The notes: a model not told the origin generated them from the letters alone. DNA of 64,000 nt from an uncultured Legionella sp. (GCA_902168255.1 CABHON010000024.1:45406-109405), one strand, 5' to 3'. Shown: positions 46,981-55,391, numbered from the stretch's first letter. Translations and numbers: made by a program.

Positions 46981-47685
46981 TTAGTGATTTCGTGCGTCAA
47001 CACGATAAGACGTCACGGTAAAACCGTCCCAATTTGCCCACGCCGCTTCTTTTGTGTCAGGCGTACCAAAATACGTAAATTTAATGGTGGCAACCCAATA
47101 CTTTTTAATTACCTGCTGATGGGCTGTTTCTGTTGTAATAAAATCAACTTTCGCAATAGGCTGAATTAATGCCCGTTTCTTAGGTCCTAAAGAGGGAGCA
47201 CTTGCATCCAAAAAAACGACATCCTCTACCGATACCGTCCGTAAGCCTTTTTCACCTAAAAGTGCTTCGAAACTACTTTCATTGGTTGAACGTCTTTCCT
47301 CTACATAAGGCTGAAACACGTCTGGACTCGACATATATTGCACCTGTCGGTACCTTACCTCTTCATCCACCAATGAATAGGTTTCACGAGCCATCACATA
47401 ACGTGTTAAATCGCTTTCCGTTTCTTGGATACTTTTTGTTAGGTTTGCCGGTTCTCCTGGCTTCACAAAAACTTCACCTGTTTGTAAGTCTTTTTGAATA
47501 ATAATTGGCTCAACCGTTTTAAGCGGTGTAATTGCCATAATGGCCACTAATGCGATAAGCAAACAGACTACCATTCCCCAAAAAGCAGCTTGCCATCGGC
47601 AAGCCGTCACTTGAAGCGTTTCAACTCGCTCTACAGCCCAATCAGAGGCTGCATCAAAATATGTATTTGCTTGTTTTTGTTTCAT
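46981..47685 (-). CDS. virB8: T4SS inner-membrane component VirB8
   Basis: A 234-residue VirB8-type protein: short cytosolic part, one membrane helix (about 32-52), and a periplasmic NTF2-like domain with VMARETYSLVDEEVRYRQVQ and the C-terminal VATIKFTYFGTP. It is a scaffold of the inner-membrane complex. Confidence 0.92.
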   Translation of the reverse strand: MKQKQANTYFDAASDWAVERVETLQVTACRWQAAFWGMVVCLLIALVAIMAITPLKTVEPIIIQKDLQTGEVFVKPGEPANLTKSIQETESDLTRYVMARETYSLVDEEVRYRQVQYMSSPDVFQPYVEERRSTNESSFEALLGEKGLRTVSVEDVVFLDASAPSLGPKKRALIQPIAKVDFITTETAHQQVIKKYWVATIKFTYFGTPDTKEAAWANWDGFTVTSYRVDARNH

Positions 47686-47697
47686 ATATTTTCTCTC

Positions 47698-48657
47698 TTA
47701 AGTCTTTTTCCAGCTGGCTTTATTTTCAGCAGCGGCGGCGGCCCCTTTACCACTTAACCATTTGCTCATTTTATTGGTCGGTGACATATTCCCTAAACTG
47801 CTCACAGCACCCGTTGTTTTCAGTGTACTTACAGCCATTCCGCCACCAATTTGCGCTGCTAATTCCGCTCCTTTATACAAAAGCACACAACACAAAAGAA
47901 CGCCTATATCAAAAATAACCACCCCTGTAATCAGGGAAACAATGTTATCCAACGCTTCTTGAGAAAGAGTTGTTAATGTATCCATACCCTTATCCAAAAT
48001 ACCGTTAGTAAATAACAATGCCGAATCCACCATGAGCGGTACTAATGAAAACCCTAAACATAGCTTCAACCATGCTTCCGTTACCCCTTTAAGGCTGTCA
48101 GAAAACATCAGAGGGATAAAAATAGGCGCTAACACAATCAAGATAGCGAGAAAGATTTTGGCAATCGAAATCATAATAATCGCCACACCTGTTAAAATGC
48201 CGGTTACAAGCCAGACATCCATTCCCAATACATACGGCAAGGGATGACGCCATTCACCCAAATTCCAAATATTCATTCCTGCGGTGATACCTTGATCAAA
48301 TAACGCTTGCAGTGCTGAATTAGAGGAATCATAAGCGCTTCCCGTTGATTGCATGAGCGCTCCAGCAATCTCATTCGGGCCATCGGTTAGAACGTTATAA
48401 AGGTACGTACAAAAAAACGACCAATTCGTTGCTAACGAATACACCACGGCAATTTTTAACGTCATTTTCAAAAAATTTCCTGTTGAAAAATCACTTGGAT
48501 GATAAAGTGTTTTCCAACCAAGAAAGGCAATGGCGCAAACCACCACTGACTGAATAAGCGTTATATATTTGCTTACAAGTGCTGCATACCCTTGGGTCAC
48601 ATAAGTGGCCGTACTTGCATCGACTTGTGACAGTAAATCCGTAACAACTGTTGACAT
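47698..48657 (-). CDS. virB6: T4SS inner-membrane component VirB6
   Basis: A 319-residue polytopic protein of the VirB6/TrbL family with six or so hydrophobic helices. The conserved Trp in the helix 4 loop region (TEAWLKLCLGFSL) is visible. The end is Ala/Lys-rich (GKGAAAAAENKASWKKT). It forms part of the channel in the inner membrane. Confidence 0.88.
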   Translation of the reverse strand: MSTVVTDLLSQVDASTATYVTQGYAALVSKYITLIQSVVVCAIAFLGWKTLYHPSDFSTGNFLKMTLKIAVVYSLATNWSFFCTYLYNVLTDGPNEIAGALMQSTGSAYDSSNSALQALFDQGITAGMNIWNLGEWRHPLPYVLGMDVWLVTGILTGVAIIMISIAKIFLAILIVLAPIFIPLMFSDSLKGVTEAWLKLCLGFSLVPLMVDSALLFTNGILDKGMDTLTTLSQEALDNIVSLITGVVIFDIGVLLCCVLLYKGAELAAQIGGGMAVSTLKTTGAVSSLGNMSPTNKMSKWLSGKGAAAAAENKASWKKT

Positions 48658-48660
48658 GAT

Positions 48661-49056
48661 TTACCCCGCTTTCCTTACAAAATGAGCTTTTTTCATCAAT
48701 GCCACCTCGTTGCTTACAGCAACCCAAACTTCCGGCTTTTCAAAATCAGCCATGGTAGGAAGCGTTGGCACTGATTTACCATCCATCTCCGCCTCATCGT
48801 TTTCACGTGACAGAAATTCGGCATACGCTTTGTGAATCCATGAGCGACAAATATTTTCATTCTTCGCAGCATCTTTAGGCGATTGAAAATATTTTATACA
48901 TACTGACGCATCAGGGTTGTAGGCCACCATATCGTGTGCTACATCTTCAATAAATTTCTGTTTTAACATTGGATTACTCGAGTGCTGCTCATTACTGCAA
49001 GCACTTAATCCAACTATACTCATGAGTAAAAAGAGTTTTATTGCCTTATGTTTCAT
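48661..49056 (-). CDS. Small lipoprotein between virB7 and virB6
   Basis: A 131-residue protein from ATG 49056, chosen because AAGGAG lies upstream and a lipobox LSAC (about residue 20) follows. The longer frame begins inside the previous gene. The rest is hydrophilic with a conserved-looking pair of Cys. Genes at this place in other VirB loci encode entry-exclusion lipoproteins; that is only a positional guess here. Confidence 0.6.
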   Translation of the reverse strand: MKHKAIKLFLLMSIVGLSACSNEQHSSNPMLKQKFIEDVAHDMVAYNPDASVCIKYFQSPKDAAKNENICRSWIHKAYAEFLSRENDEAEMDGKSVPTLPTMADFEKPEVWVAVSNEVALMKKAHFVRKAG

Positions 49057-49067
49057 GTTATTTCTCC

Positions 49068-49232
49068 TTAGCAAGGGTTATTCGGTGGTGTCCATTGATT
49101 AATGGGCACTTTAGGGTCACAATTATGACCATACGCATCACAAGGCGCGTCCAGCTGTGTAGTGGCACAACCTGTCAACACTAGAAAGCTTAACAACAAT
49201 CCACCTAATGTTATTTTTTTAATATTTTTCAT
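49068..49232 (-). CDS. virB7: VirB7-like short lipoprotein
   Basis: A 54-residue ORF. It has a signal peptide with a lipobox LTGC (Cys22) and a short tail containing CDAYGHNCDP and WTPPNNPC. Small size, lipid anchor, extra Cys and place between virB5 and virB6 fit VirB7, which anchors VirB9 at the outer membrane, sometimes by disulfide. It overlaps no other gene; the spacer to the following lipoprotein gene contains that gene's ribosome site. Confidence 0.7.
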   Translation of the reverse strand: MKNIKKITLGGLLLSFLVLTGCATTQLDAPCDAYGHNCDPKVPINQWTPPNNPC

Positions 49233-49246
49233 TACTATCCTCTCGT

Positions 49247-50032
49247 TTAATTATTAATATCGTAATTGCCATTCTTTTCGATGGTTTCGTGGTTCACATC
49301 AGATTGAAGATCACTCGCTTGCATTTGCACTTGCATACTGTTTTGTTTGAGCAAATCCAGTAAAATAAATGACTGTTCAGCAACCAGCCGTGAATTTAAA
49401 TCAATGGCCGCTTTCTCATTCGCATTCAACGATGTGTTATCAATCATATTTTCTAAGTCCTGAAGATTTCGTACCCGCTGATTATGCGTTTCATAGGTAT
49501 ACTGTGAACCTGCTAGAGCCGTGTTAACCGTGGCAACTTTTTGAGAATAACTATTGGATGTTAATTGATGTGCACTAATCGTTTGTCCACCGTTATCCAG
49601 CAGTGTTGGATTTTTTGTGGTATAAGCGGCCTTTAATTCTTGGTAACGACTATTGTTACCACCGGAAACAGTTTTTAAAGCATCATCCCAATCATCTGCC
49701 GACCACAGTTCTGTGTAACGCGTATTGGAATCAAATGAAAAAGCATTGGGCGTGTTAGCATGAGAACCCATTGCATATGCTTTCGTCAGAGCCGTCCATT
49801 CTTCTTGACTTAAACCTAGTTGTTCAATCACTTTATCTTGTGTGACTTGACCAATATCTTGAAGATTTGGAAAATATTCGCTTTGTAACGATTCCATGTT
49901 AGTACTTGAGGATTCTATACTTTCTAACGCCTTGATAATCTTTGAAATATCATCCGCAAAAGCATTGGTTGTCATAGTTAAAGACAAACCCAGTAAACCG
50001 ATATGACATATTTTTTTAATAAAGGATTTCAT
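49247..50032 (-). CDS. virB5: VirB5-like exported protein
   Basis: A 261-residue protein with signal peptide (KSFIKKICHIGLLGLSLTM to FADD) and a long helical body, as in VirB5/TraC minor pilins. Position directly after virB4, with a 4-nt overlap, supports the assignment. Sequence conservation of VirB5 is low, so position carries most of the weight. Confidence 0.75.
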   Translation of the reverse strand: MKSFIKKICHIGLLGLSLTMTTNAFADDISKIIKALESIESSSTNMESLQSEYFPNLQDIGQVTQDKVIEQLGLSQEEWTALTKAYAMGSHANTPNAFSFDSNTRYTELWSADDWDDALKTVSGGNNSRYQELKAAYTTKNPTLLDNGGQTISAHQLTSNSYSQKVATVNTALAGSQYTYETHNQRVRNLQDLENMIDNTSLNANEKAAIDLNSRLVAEQSFILLDLLKQNSMQVQMQASDLQSDVNHETIEKNGNYDINN

Positions 50033-52455
50033 TTAAATGTCTCCTGTTCATTCATAAAAAGTGGTAACCAATTCTTAGGCTCATATCCCACCTCATTCCA
50101 CAGGCGCTCAGCACGTTGAATACTTGCTTCATTTCCTGAAAAAATCTTGAGATATTTTTCACATCCAGTGAGATTTAATTTCATTGGCATTACATCGGAG
50201 CCTTGGCGGAAAAGAAAACTATGTGAGGCATCGCCTATCGTTTTAATCCATTCATATTCTCCTTCAGTTAAATTAAATCCTTTGACATAAACCTCATATA
50301 CCGCATCTGAATTCGGTAGAAAAATAAACGTAGCGGTATTGCTCATCAGATAAGGACGCAACGGCGAATTCAAAATGTTTTCGGGTGCTTGCGTACTTAG
50401 TACGATGGCAAAATTTTTCTTACGATAGGAGGGAATCTTCTTTTTTAACCAAGCAACCCAAAAAGGATGTTCTAACACTTGATGGCTTTCTTCCATATGG
50501 CACATCGTCAACGTGCCATCTAAACTTAATTGTTGTCGATAAAAAAGATAACTAAACACGCTACCCGAATAGTCATTTTCACCTTCACCAATAAGATTCG
50601 TCATATCAAATCCCGTAATCGTATTGCGCGATAGATTGAGATTATCTTTTGGATTATCAAAAAGATAAGCCAGTTCACCACCTTCTAACCAAGGTGACAA
50701 ATTATCATGATAAGGAAAGTCTGCCGGAAGAAATTGAGCAATAATAGATAAACGACGCTTGTCTTTATCCAGTGTGTAATTCGCATTAATGACATTCGTT
50801 ACTTCTACTTTAGCTGCTGGCGACAAATTACCCTGCCCTACTAATAGACTTGAAAACCAATAAATTAAAAATTGGCGATTGGCTGGTGTATCCTCTAACT
50901 GTAATGGATTAAACCCAGTCGGCACCCCTGGCTCAATAACCGAATAAAAACCACCTGATGCACGAATAAAAATTTCACAACCTCTATCTCTATCAAATAA
51001 AATAGAACGATGTCGGTATTTACGTGTCATGGTCTCAAGCGCTGACAGCAATACTGTTTTACCGCCACCACTCGGCCCTAAAATTAACGTATGTCCCAAC
51101 CCTGGATTATCCAAACTGCTTCGCTTGTGCCAATTAAAATAGACCGGTGTTTTTCCACTGCTTTCCATCATCATAACCGCAGAGCCTAAATGATTTTCAT
51201 CCTTATAACCGATATGGTAATTATGCAATGGCGCATATCCAGCAAAGTTTTCACTGGATAACAATACAGCACGTCGACAATCCTTGAAATTTCCTGGTAA
51301 TTGTGAAAAGAATAAAGGCCGTATAAATTTGGATTCTCGAATTAAAATAAGACCTGCTTGCGAAGACCACTGCGAAGCCTTAGCAATATGGTGTTCTAAT
51401 GAACGAGGATCGTCCGCAAAAATTAACAAGGTATGTTGATGCAATCCAAATCCAACCAAACCTGAAGCCACACCATCACGCGCCTTTTCTAAATCTTCTC
51501 GCTGAGAAATAGCCGCATCATCTGCATCCATAAGATGATTTAAACGAATATTCATTTCATTGATCACATCATCTTTTGGTTGGCGCAAAAAGCTATGAGT
51601 ACTAATAAAGGAAAAATCTGCCGTCAACATCTTATCCGCACCCAGAGTTTCGCTCATATTTTGATAAGCTTTAACTCCCATTATTGCTGCAAATCGGCGA
51701 TCATTATGATGATTACCTGTAAATTCGATAGTATCCCAGCCAAACGAAATTCGTTTGGCTGGAAGATAACGATTAAGAGCAGTAAATGGATTGGGGTAAA
51801 CAATTTCTCTCTTTTCCCCTGACACCAGCAAATGTAAAAAACTTAATAGTGCTGAGGACTTTGAAACAGCCGCGCTCTCCCCTGCTCCGAGCAAAGTTGG
51901 CGTAAAATCATGTAACGCACTCAAGGCTTCATGCACCACTTGCATCAATTGTTGATGCGCTTTTCTCTCAGCATATTTTTGTGCTTCTGAATTTTTTTTA
52001 GAAAACAATTTCTTCAGAAAAGCTACTTGAGGAATACCATCAAAATCAGCCTTACTCATCAACGTAATATAAAGATTATTTACATACATTGATTTGTGAG
52101 CAAAACGATTTTTATAATCTCGATTAAAATCCGCGCTTAAGCCTTCTGGAAACTCTCCAACAGGATAAGCTTCTCGTTTTTCACGATGAACAGTCACATA
52201 AACAGCGATGGATTCGGGTAAATGTTGCCAAAAGCGGCTCAACACCTCTTGATAATGCAACAACTCATTTTCTCCACTGACTTCAAATGCCAGCCCCTTT
52301 AACGAAATCACCGAACCCAAAGCACCATCATAAGTGGCAAACACAGATGAGCTCACTAAGTGCGACCAAGGACAATATTTGGATACACCGATTTCACGTG
52401 AAGCTAACACTGTTTCAGGAGATTGATGGGGCATTAAGCGAAATTTGTGGTTCAT
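50029..52455 (-). CDS. virB4: T4SS ATPase VirB4
   Basis: An 808-residue VirB4/CagE/TrbE ATPase. Walker A LGPSGGGKTVLLSALETM (about 455-475), Walker B region LTMCHMEESHQVLE and the conserved LSTQAPENILNSP. It energises pilin dislocation and transport. It lies 9 bp after virB3. Confidence 0.95.
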   Translation of the reverse strand: MNHKFRLMPHQSPETVLASREIGVSKYCPWSHLVSSSVFATYDGALGSVISLKGLAFEVSGENELLHYQEVLSRFWQHLPESIAVYVTVHREKREAYPVGEFPEGLSADFNRDYKNRFAHKSMYVNNLYITLMSKADFDGIPQVAFLKKLFSKKNSEAQKYAERKAHQQLMQVVHEALSALHDFTPTLLGAGESAAVSKSSALLSFLHLLVSGEKREIVYPNPFTALNRYLPAKRISFGWDTIEFTGNHHNDRRFAAIMGVKAYQNMSETLGADKMLTADFSFISTHSFLRQPKDDVINEMNIRLNHLMDADDAAISQREDLEKARDGVASGLVGFGLHQHTLLIFADDPRSLEHHIAKASQWSSQAGLILIRESKFIRPLFFSQLPGNFKDCRRAVLLSSENFAGYAPLHNYHIGYKDENHLGSAVMMMESSGKTPVYFNWHKRSSLDNPGLGHTLILGPSGGGKTVLLSALETMTRKYRHRSILFDRDRGCEIFIRASGGFYSVIEPGVPTGFNPLQLEDTPANRQFLIYWFSSLLVGQGNLSPAAKVEVTNVINANYTLDKDKRRLSIIAQFLPADFPYHDNLSPWLEGGELAYLFDNPKDNLNLSRNTITGFDMTNLIGEGENDYSGSVFSYLFYRQQLSLDGTLTMCHMEESHQVLEHPFWVAWLKKKIPSYRKKNFAIVLSTQAPENILNSPLRPYLMSNTATFIFLPNSDAVYEVYVKGFNLTEGEYEWIKTIGDASHSFLFRQGSDVMPMKLNLTGCEKYLKIFSGNEASIQRAERLWNEVGYEPKNWLPLFMNEQETFK

Positions 52456-52464
52456 AATATTTTC

Positions 52465-52770
52465 TCAATAAGGCTCATAACTAAAGCAATGCCATTCACT
52501 TTTATTGCGATATCCAGCAAAGCGTGCATTACCTCGAAGCAACTCAAAATATCGCGGATCACGATGACAGGCTACTCGTCCAAATGCATACGATATAGGT
52601 GCTGGAAACAAATAAAATATCCACGGCACACCCAATTTTGAAAAAATAAATACGATAAAAAGGTTGGCAATCATGGCATACACCAAAAAGTGTAAGGTAA
52701 CCTTTTGTATCATCGCAGGACGCGTTAACGCCACAAAACAGGGACGCCGGATATTGGCAGTTAATCTCAT
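52465..52770 (-). CDS. virB3: T4SS inner-membrane component VirB3
   Basis: A 101-residue VirB3 from ATG 52770, which overlaps the virB2 stop (TAATG). The longer open frame to 52881 lies inside virB2 and is rejected. The sequence RRPCFVALTRPAMIQKVT and two hydrophobic helices match the family. It assists pilus assembly with VirB4. Confidence 0.88.
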   Translation of the reverse strand: MRLTANIRRPCFVALTRPAMIQKVTLHFLVYAMIANLFIVFIFSKLGVPWIFYLFPAPISYAFGRVACHRDPRYFELLRGNARFAGYRNKSEWHCFSYEPY

Positions 52771-53084
52771 TAGCCCGCTCCTAAAAGGCTTGCAATTTCG
52801 GGCGCACCGAAAATAACTCCAATTCCTAAAGCAATAGTTGATGCTTGTTTTAAAGATAAATGCCCCGCAGACCAACTCCATCCAATTCCTGCAATGGCTA
52901 CAACAGCAATAAGCTGAGCAGTAGTACCTGTGAGAATATCAACTAACCCTTGAACCGCTGTTGTTAAAGCGCCTACTTCAGACGCGTAGGCCGGTGTGCT
53001 CATTAATCCCGTCAGACCAACCATGGCCACCGTTTTCACTATTTTCTTCTTATTGAATGAAAATTGTTTCAATATTTTTTTCAT
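52770..53084 (-). CDS. virB2: T4SS major pilin VirB2
   Basis: A 104-residue pilin with a long signal peptide ending AYA-SEV and two hydrophobic helices split by a short polar loop (SAGHLSLKQAST), the VirB2 pattern. Preceded by GAGGAAAACAC and a 192-nt gap with two hairpins. Confidence 0.85.
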   Translation of the reverse strand: MKKILKQFSFNKKKIVKTVAMVGLTGLMSTPAYASEVGALTTAVQGLVDILTGTTAQLIAVVAIAGIGWSWSAGHLSLKQASTIALGIGVIFGAPEIASLLGAG

Positions 53085-53276
53085 GTGTTTTCCTCATAAA
53101 AATTACCATTGGGCACAAACAGCATGTCTTTGCTGTTAACCCTCTTTTTAACGTTCCCTGTTTTTTCACCATGAAAAAAATCGTTATCACTAACTTAAAA
53201 ATCATCCTAAAATTTCACATTCCGCCTAACCTTAGCGGAAAAATCTATTATTTATTGGTTGTATCAGCTCTCCTTT
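53085..53276 (-). promoter_or_regulatory. virB2 leader with two stem-loops
   Basis: The 192 bp before virB2 breaks the tightly packed operon. A perfect 7-bp stem AACAGCA/TGCTGTT with a six-base loop lies at 53118-53137. A second stem with one bulge (TCCGC-TAA/TTA-GCGGA) lies at 53221-53239. Neither is followed by a U-run on the minus strand, so they are not simple terminators. They could stabilise or separate the pilin mRNA. No gene was seen here. Confidence 0.5.
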
Positions 53277-53522
53277 TTAAAACCCTTGCAATAGCCGTCG
53301 AAGTCGCTTTCGATGCCAATCCAACAATTCTCGATAATTTGCAATTGCTTCAAATAGCGATTGTTTCTCATCGCCTTCTTTAATCGTCAACGCCTGATTT
53401 TTATACAATAACATTGTTAACATCGCTTGTTTTTGATCGCGCTGTAAAGCATCCAGAGAATGGCTCATAGTTTGTTTCAGCATCTCAGGTGATACAATAT
53501 TTTTATTAACGTTCATACTCAT
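53277..53522 (-). CDS. Small helical protein upstream of virB2
   Basis: An 81-residue, mostly helical, basic-ended protein (LDWHRKRLRRLLQGF). No family recognised. Its ATG overlaps the stop of the preceding 46-codon gene (ATGA), the last link in a chain of small coupled genes. Confidence 0.55.
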   Translation of the reverse strand: MSMNVNKNIVSPEMLKQTMSHSLDALQRDQKQAMLTMLLYKNQALTIKEGDEKQSLFEAIANYRELLDWHRKRLRRLLQGF

Positions 53523-53659
53523 AAGGTATTCTCCTTAACGTCACAAAATTTCCATTGTAAAAAACGTGTGAAGTACTTTTTAAGCTGCGCTTTTCGATGC
53601 AGTTTGATTACTGTGACCAACAACGGCGACGGATAATTAGTTCTTATAACTGCATTCAT
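53519..53659 (-). CDS. 46-codon ORF in coupled small-gene chain
   Basis: Begins MNAVIRTNYPSPLLV and is rich in Lys, Arg and aromatic residues toward the end. GGGAG lies eight to ten bases before the ATG at 53659. It overlaps the upstream 29-codon ORF and the downstream 81-codon gene by 4 nt each. Unknown function. Confidence 0.45.
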   Translation of the reverse strand: MNAVIRTNYPSPLLVTVIKLHRKAQLKKYFTRFLQWKFCDVKENTL

Positions 53660-53745
53660 GCTAAATCTCCCATAACTTTTAACTCCCTTTTTAATTGTTC
53701 AACGACGCAATGGATAAAAGTGATAGTTTTTTTATTTTTCTTCAT
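53656..53745 (-). CDS. 29-codon ORF in coupled small-gene chain
   Basis: Begins MKKNKKTITFIHCVVEQ. It starts inside the end of the 94-residue membrane-protein gene (14-nt overlap, other frame), with GAGAGG upstream, and ends in an ATGA overlap with the next ORF. It may act mainly to pass ribosomes downstream. Confidence 0.35.
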   Translation of the reverse strand: MKKNKKTITFIHCVVEQLKRELKVMGDLA

Positions 53746-54016
53746 TTTTTAATTTCCTCTCTTTTATTATCCACTGAATGAGTTCGATTAAATTTTTTCC
53801 AAATCCACGTAACAAGTAAGAAATAAAAAAACTTAAACAAGCAAAACTCATGATGTAATAAGCGATTCGTTCATAACTCGCTTCTGGATATGTTTTTACA
53901 GACCAAAAAGTAAAATAACTCACTATTAATATTTTTGACCAAAGCAAAATAAAATCACCAAAAAAATTCCAGGCTCCTTTGATAGTGTACCAACTGTATT
54001 TAAGCCATTTATTCAC
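53732..54016 (-). CDS. Small membrane protein
   Basis: A 94-residue protein with two or three hydrophobic stretches (FGDFILLWSKILIVSYFTFW; IMSFACLSFFISYLL) and a charged end. Start is GTG at 54016, overlapping the preceding stop as TAGTG. Position between the CsrA-like genes and virB2 recalls lvrA/lvrB-type genes; identity not shown. Confidence 0.5.
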   Translation of the reverse strand: MNKWLKYSWYTIKGAWNFFGDFILLWSKILIVSYFTFWSVKTYPEASYERIAYYIMSFACLSFFISYLLRGFGKNLIELIQWIIKERKLKNEEK

Positions 54017-54171
54017 TATTTATATCTCCAAACAAGTAAAGATAAAGTGGAATGAGCGGCAACTTTTAAAGCTTGCCCCCATCCCGTGGCTTGGCCGGAT
54101 TTGCGCGTACTTGCTGCATTTAAGTGAGTAGTGCTTGCATTAATCACTAATAAGGAAAATAGATAGTTCAT
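54016..54171 (-). CDS. 51-codon ORF in coupled small-gene chain
   Basis: Begins MNYLFSLLVINASTTH and contains SGQATGWGQALKVAAHS, perhaps a short export signal. Its ATG overlaps the preceding stop (ATGA) and its TAG overlaps the next GTG. It is too short to assign. Confidence 0.45.
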   Translation of the reverse strand: MNYLFSLLVINASTTHLNAASTRKSGQATGWGQALKVAAHSTLSLLVWRYK

Positions 54172-54509
54172 ACTCGTACCCTCTGAACATTGTCACCGTC
54201 TTGACAAACAACATAACTAAAAGATTTCTTAGGTTGAAAAAGACTATCTGAACAAAATAGATTTCTTGCCTTTTGATAGGAATCTGTTTTATGTTTCTCG
54301 CCATAAGCGCATCCTCCTAATCCACATCCTGCTGTACAAATGTGACGCTCTTCTTTTCTTGAAAAACCGAAAAAAGTACTGGATGTTTTTTTAGTTGACT
54401 TAAAAAATAACACTATTTGGTTGTACGTAGACAATAGCGCATCATAACAAGCCTTTAAAAATTCAAAGTTTGAAAAGCTATCAAATGCCACAAGAAAAGA
54501 TTTAATCAT
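54168..54509 (-). CDS. Small Cys-rich protein
   Basis: A 113-residue protein from ATG 54509 (GGGAG eight bases upstream). A hydrophobic N-terminus is followed by ICTAGCGLGGCAYGEKHKTD, a Cys/Gly cluster that may bind metal. No family recognised. Overlaps the CsrA-like gene before it by 8 nt and the next ORF by 4 nt. Confidence 0.5.
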   Translation of the reverse strand: MIKSFLVAFDSFSNFEFLKACYDALLSTYNQIVLFFKSTKKTSSTFFGFSRKEERHICTAGCGLGGCAYGEKHKTDSYQKARNLFCSDSLFQPKKSFSYVVCQDGDNVQRVRV

Positions 54510-54753
54510 TGCAAATCTCCCTTTCAATACATCCTTGTGCGAGATATTCCTTGGATTCCTGTACTTGCTTGCTGCATTTAATCGATGACGCTGTCTGACG
54601 ATTTTTTTTTGAGAGATCTGCTTTGATCTCTAATCTCACTCGAACGTGCCCAAAGCAGTTTGTTGTAAGATCAATGACTTCAACTATTAACCGATTACCA
54701 ACTGCGGGGCTAATATAAAGTCTTTGTCCAATTTTTAAAGCCAAAATTAGCAT
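54502..54753 (-). CDS. CsrA-like protein with N-terminal CsrA half and Cys-containing tail
   Basis: An 83-residue protein starting MLILALKIGQRLYI, close to the MLILTRRVGETLMI start of CsrA, and continuing through the next strands (VRVRLEIKADL). From residue 47 it departs: the APKEVxVHREE segment with the RNA-contacting Arg44 is absent, replaced by a Lys/Glu-rich tail with two Cys. It overlaps the other CsrA-like gene by 7 nt. Probably a regulator of this T4SS locus. Confidence 0.65.
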   Translation of the reverse strand: MLILALKIGQRLYISPAVGNRLIVEVIDLTTNCFGHVRVRLEIKADLSKKNRQTASSIKCSKQVQESKEYLAQGCIEREICND

Positions 54754-54959
54754 GGCTCATCCTCTCCCTGTTGATTCATCGACAATTCTTTTAATAGTTT
54801 TCTATACATGCTTTCCGTAAAAATCTTGACATGCTTTGGTGCATTAAATGCTAGACGAACAGTATCACCGTCTTTTACTGAGAGAACTTTCATGCTGGTT
54901 GATCCGCTTATATTGAAGTTCTCACCAACATCTAATTCAATGATTTTGCTTTTTGACAT
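54747..54959 (-). CDS. CsrA paralogue (LvrC/CsrT-like)
   Basis: A 70-residue CsrA-family protein. Its C-terminal half VRLAFNAPKHVKIFTESMYRK follows CsrA well, while the N-terminal strand (SKSKIIELDVGENF) is diverged and the VHREE motif reads IFTES, losing Arg44. CsrA paralogues of this sort (lvrC, csrT) are known at Legionella T4SS islands. Start ATG 54959 is chosen for family length; the frame is open to 55241 and an ATG at 55226 could add 89 residues. First gene of the T4SS operon. Confidence 0.7.
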   Translation of the reverse strand: MSKSKIIELDVGENFNISGSTSMKVLSVKDGDTVRLAFNAPKHVKIFTESMYRKLLKELSMNQQGEDEPC

Positions 54960-55249
54960 ACTTGCTATCCTATTATTTATATTAAAAGTGGAGATTGGAC
55001 TTTTCTCATTATTAAAAAATATCGAATTTATACCCGTTTTTAAGTAAAAAACGAGCATTCCTATACCGTTTAAAGGTAGATTCAATAACGGACGATATTT
55101 TTTGCTACAGAGTTTTGTTTTTTGATAATGTGTTGGAGATTTGAATAGAAAACTTAAAGAAAAAATATTTTTAATAGCCTGGCTAATCAAAATAAATTTA
55201 TTTTCTATTACATAGAAATGTTGCATTTTTAACCTACTCAAACATCGTG

Positions 55250-55391
55250 AAAATAGGCAGCAACTAGTACAGAGTCATCACGTTTTGTGATATGATTCTC
55301 AAGTTATCTAGTGGTAACCATTAAAAAATGGCTGCTGCCGTAACGCTGAATCACAGGGGATGGTCTTCGAAAACATTTCTCCTGTGATTTC
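55250..55391 (-). promoter_or_regulatory. Structured leader of the T4SS operon
   Basis: Four possible stems on the minus-strand transcript: AATCACAGG/CCTGTGATT at 55349-55389; CCATT/AATGG at 55318-55331; ATCAC/GTGAT around 55277-55291; and an enclosing GGCAGCA/TGCTGCC pair at 55256-55262 with 55333-55339. The first carries ACAGGAG on its 5' arm (minus strand), similar to a CsrA site. It follows the promoter at 55440-55468 and precedes the CsrA-like genes. 55392-55428 holds only AT-rich leader. Confidence 0.5.

Noticed and set aside
52465..52881. 138-codon frame as the virB3 gene
   Set aside because: Its first 37 codons lie inside virB2 in another frame. The ATG at 52770 overlaps the virB2 stop and begins at the conserved VirB3 N-terminus.
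54960..55241. N-terminal extension of the first CsrA-like gene (164-codon frame)
   Set aside because: CsrA proteins are about 60-75 residues. The extension has no recognisable fold, and ATG 54959 gives a normal-length protein with AGGA upstream. Kept as an alternative because the frame is open for 94 codons and ATG 55226 has an AGG before it.
55349..55389. CsrA-like consensus ACAGGGGATGG read on the plus strand
   Set aside because: No plus-strand transcript is expected here since both flanking operons are on the minus strand. Only the minus-strand reading is considered.
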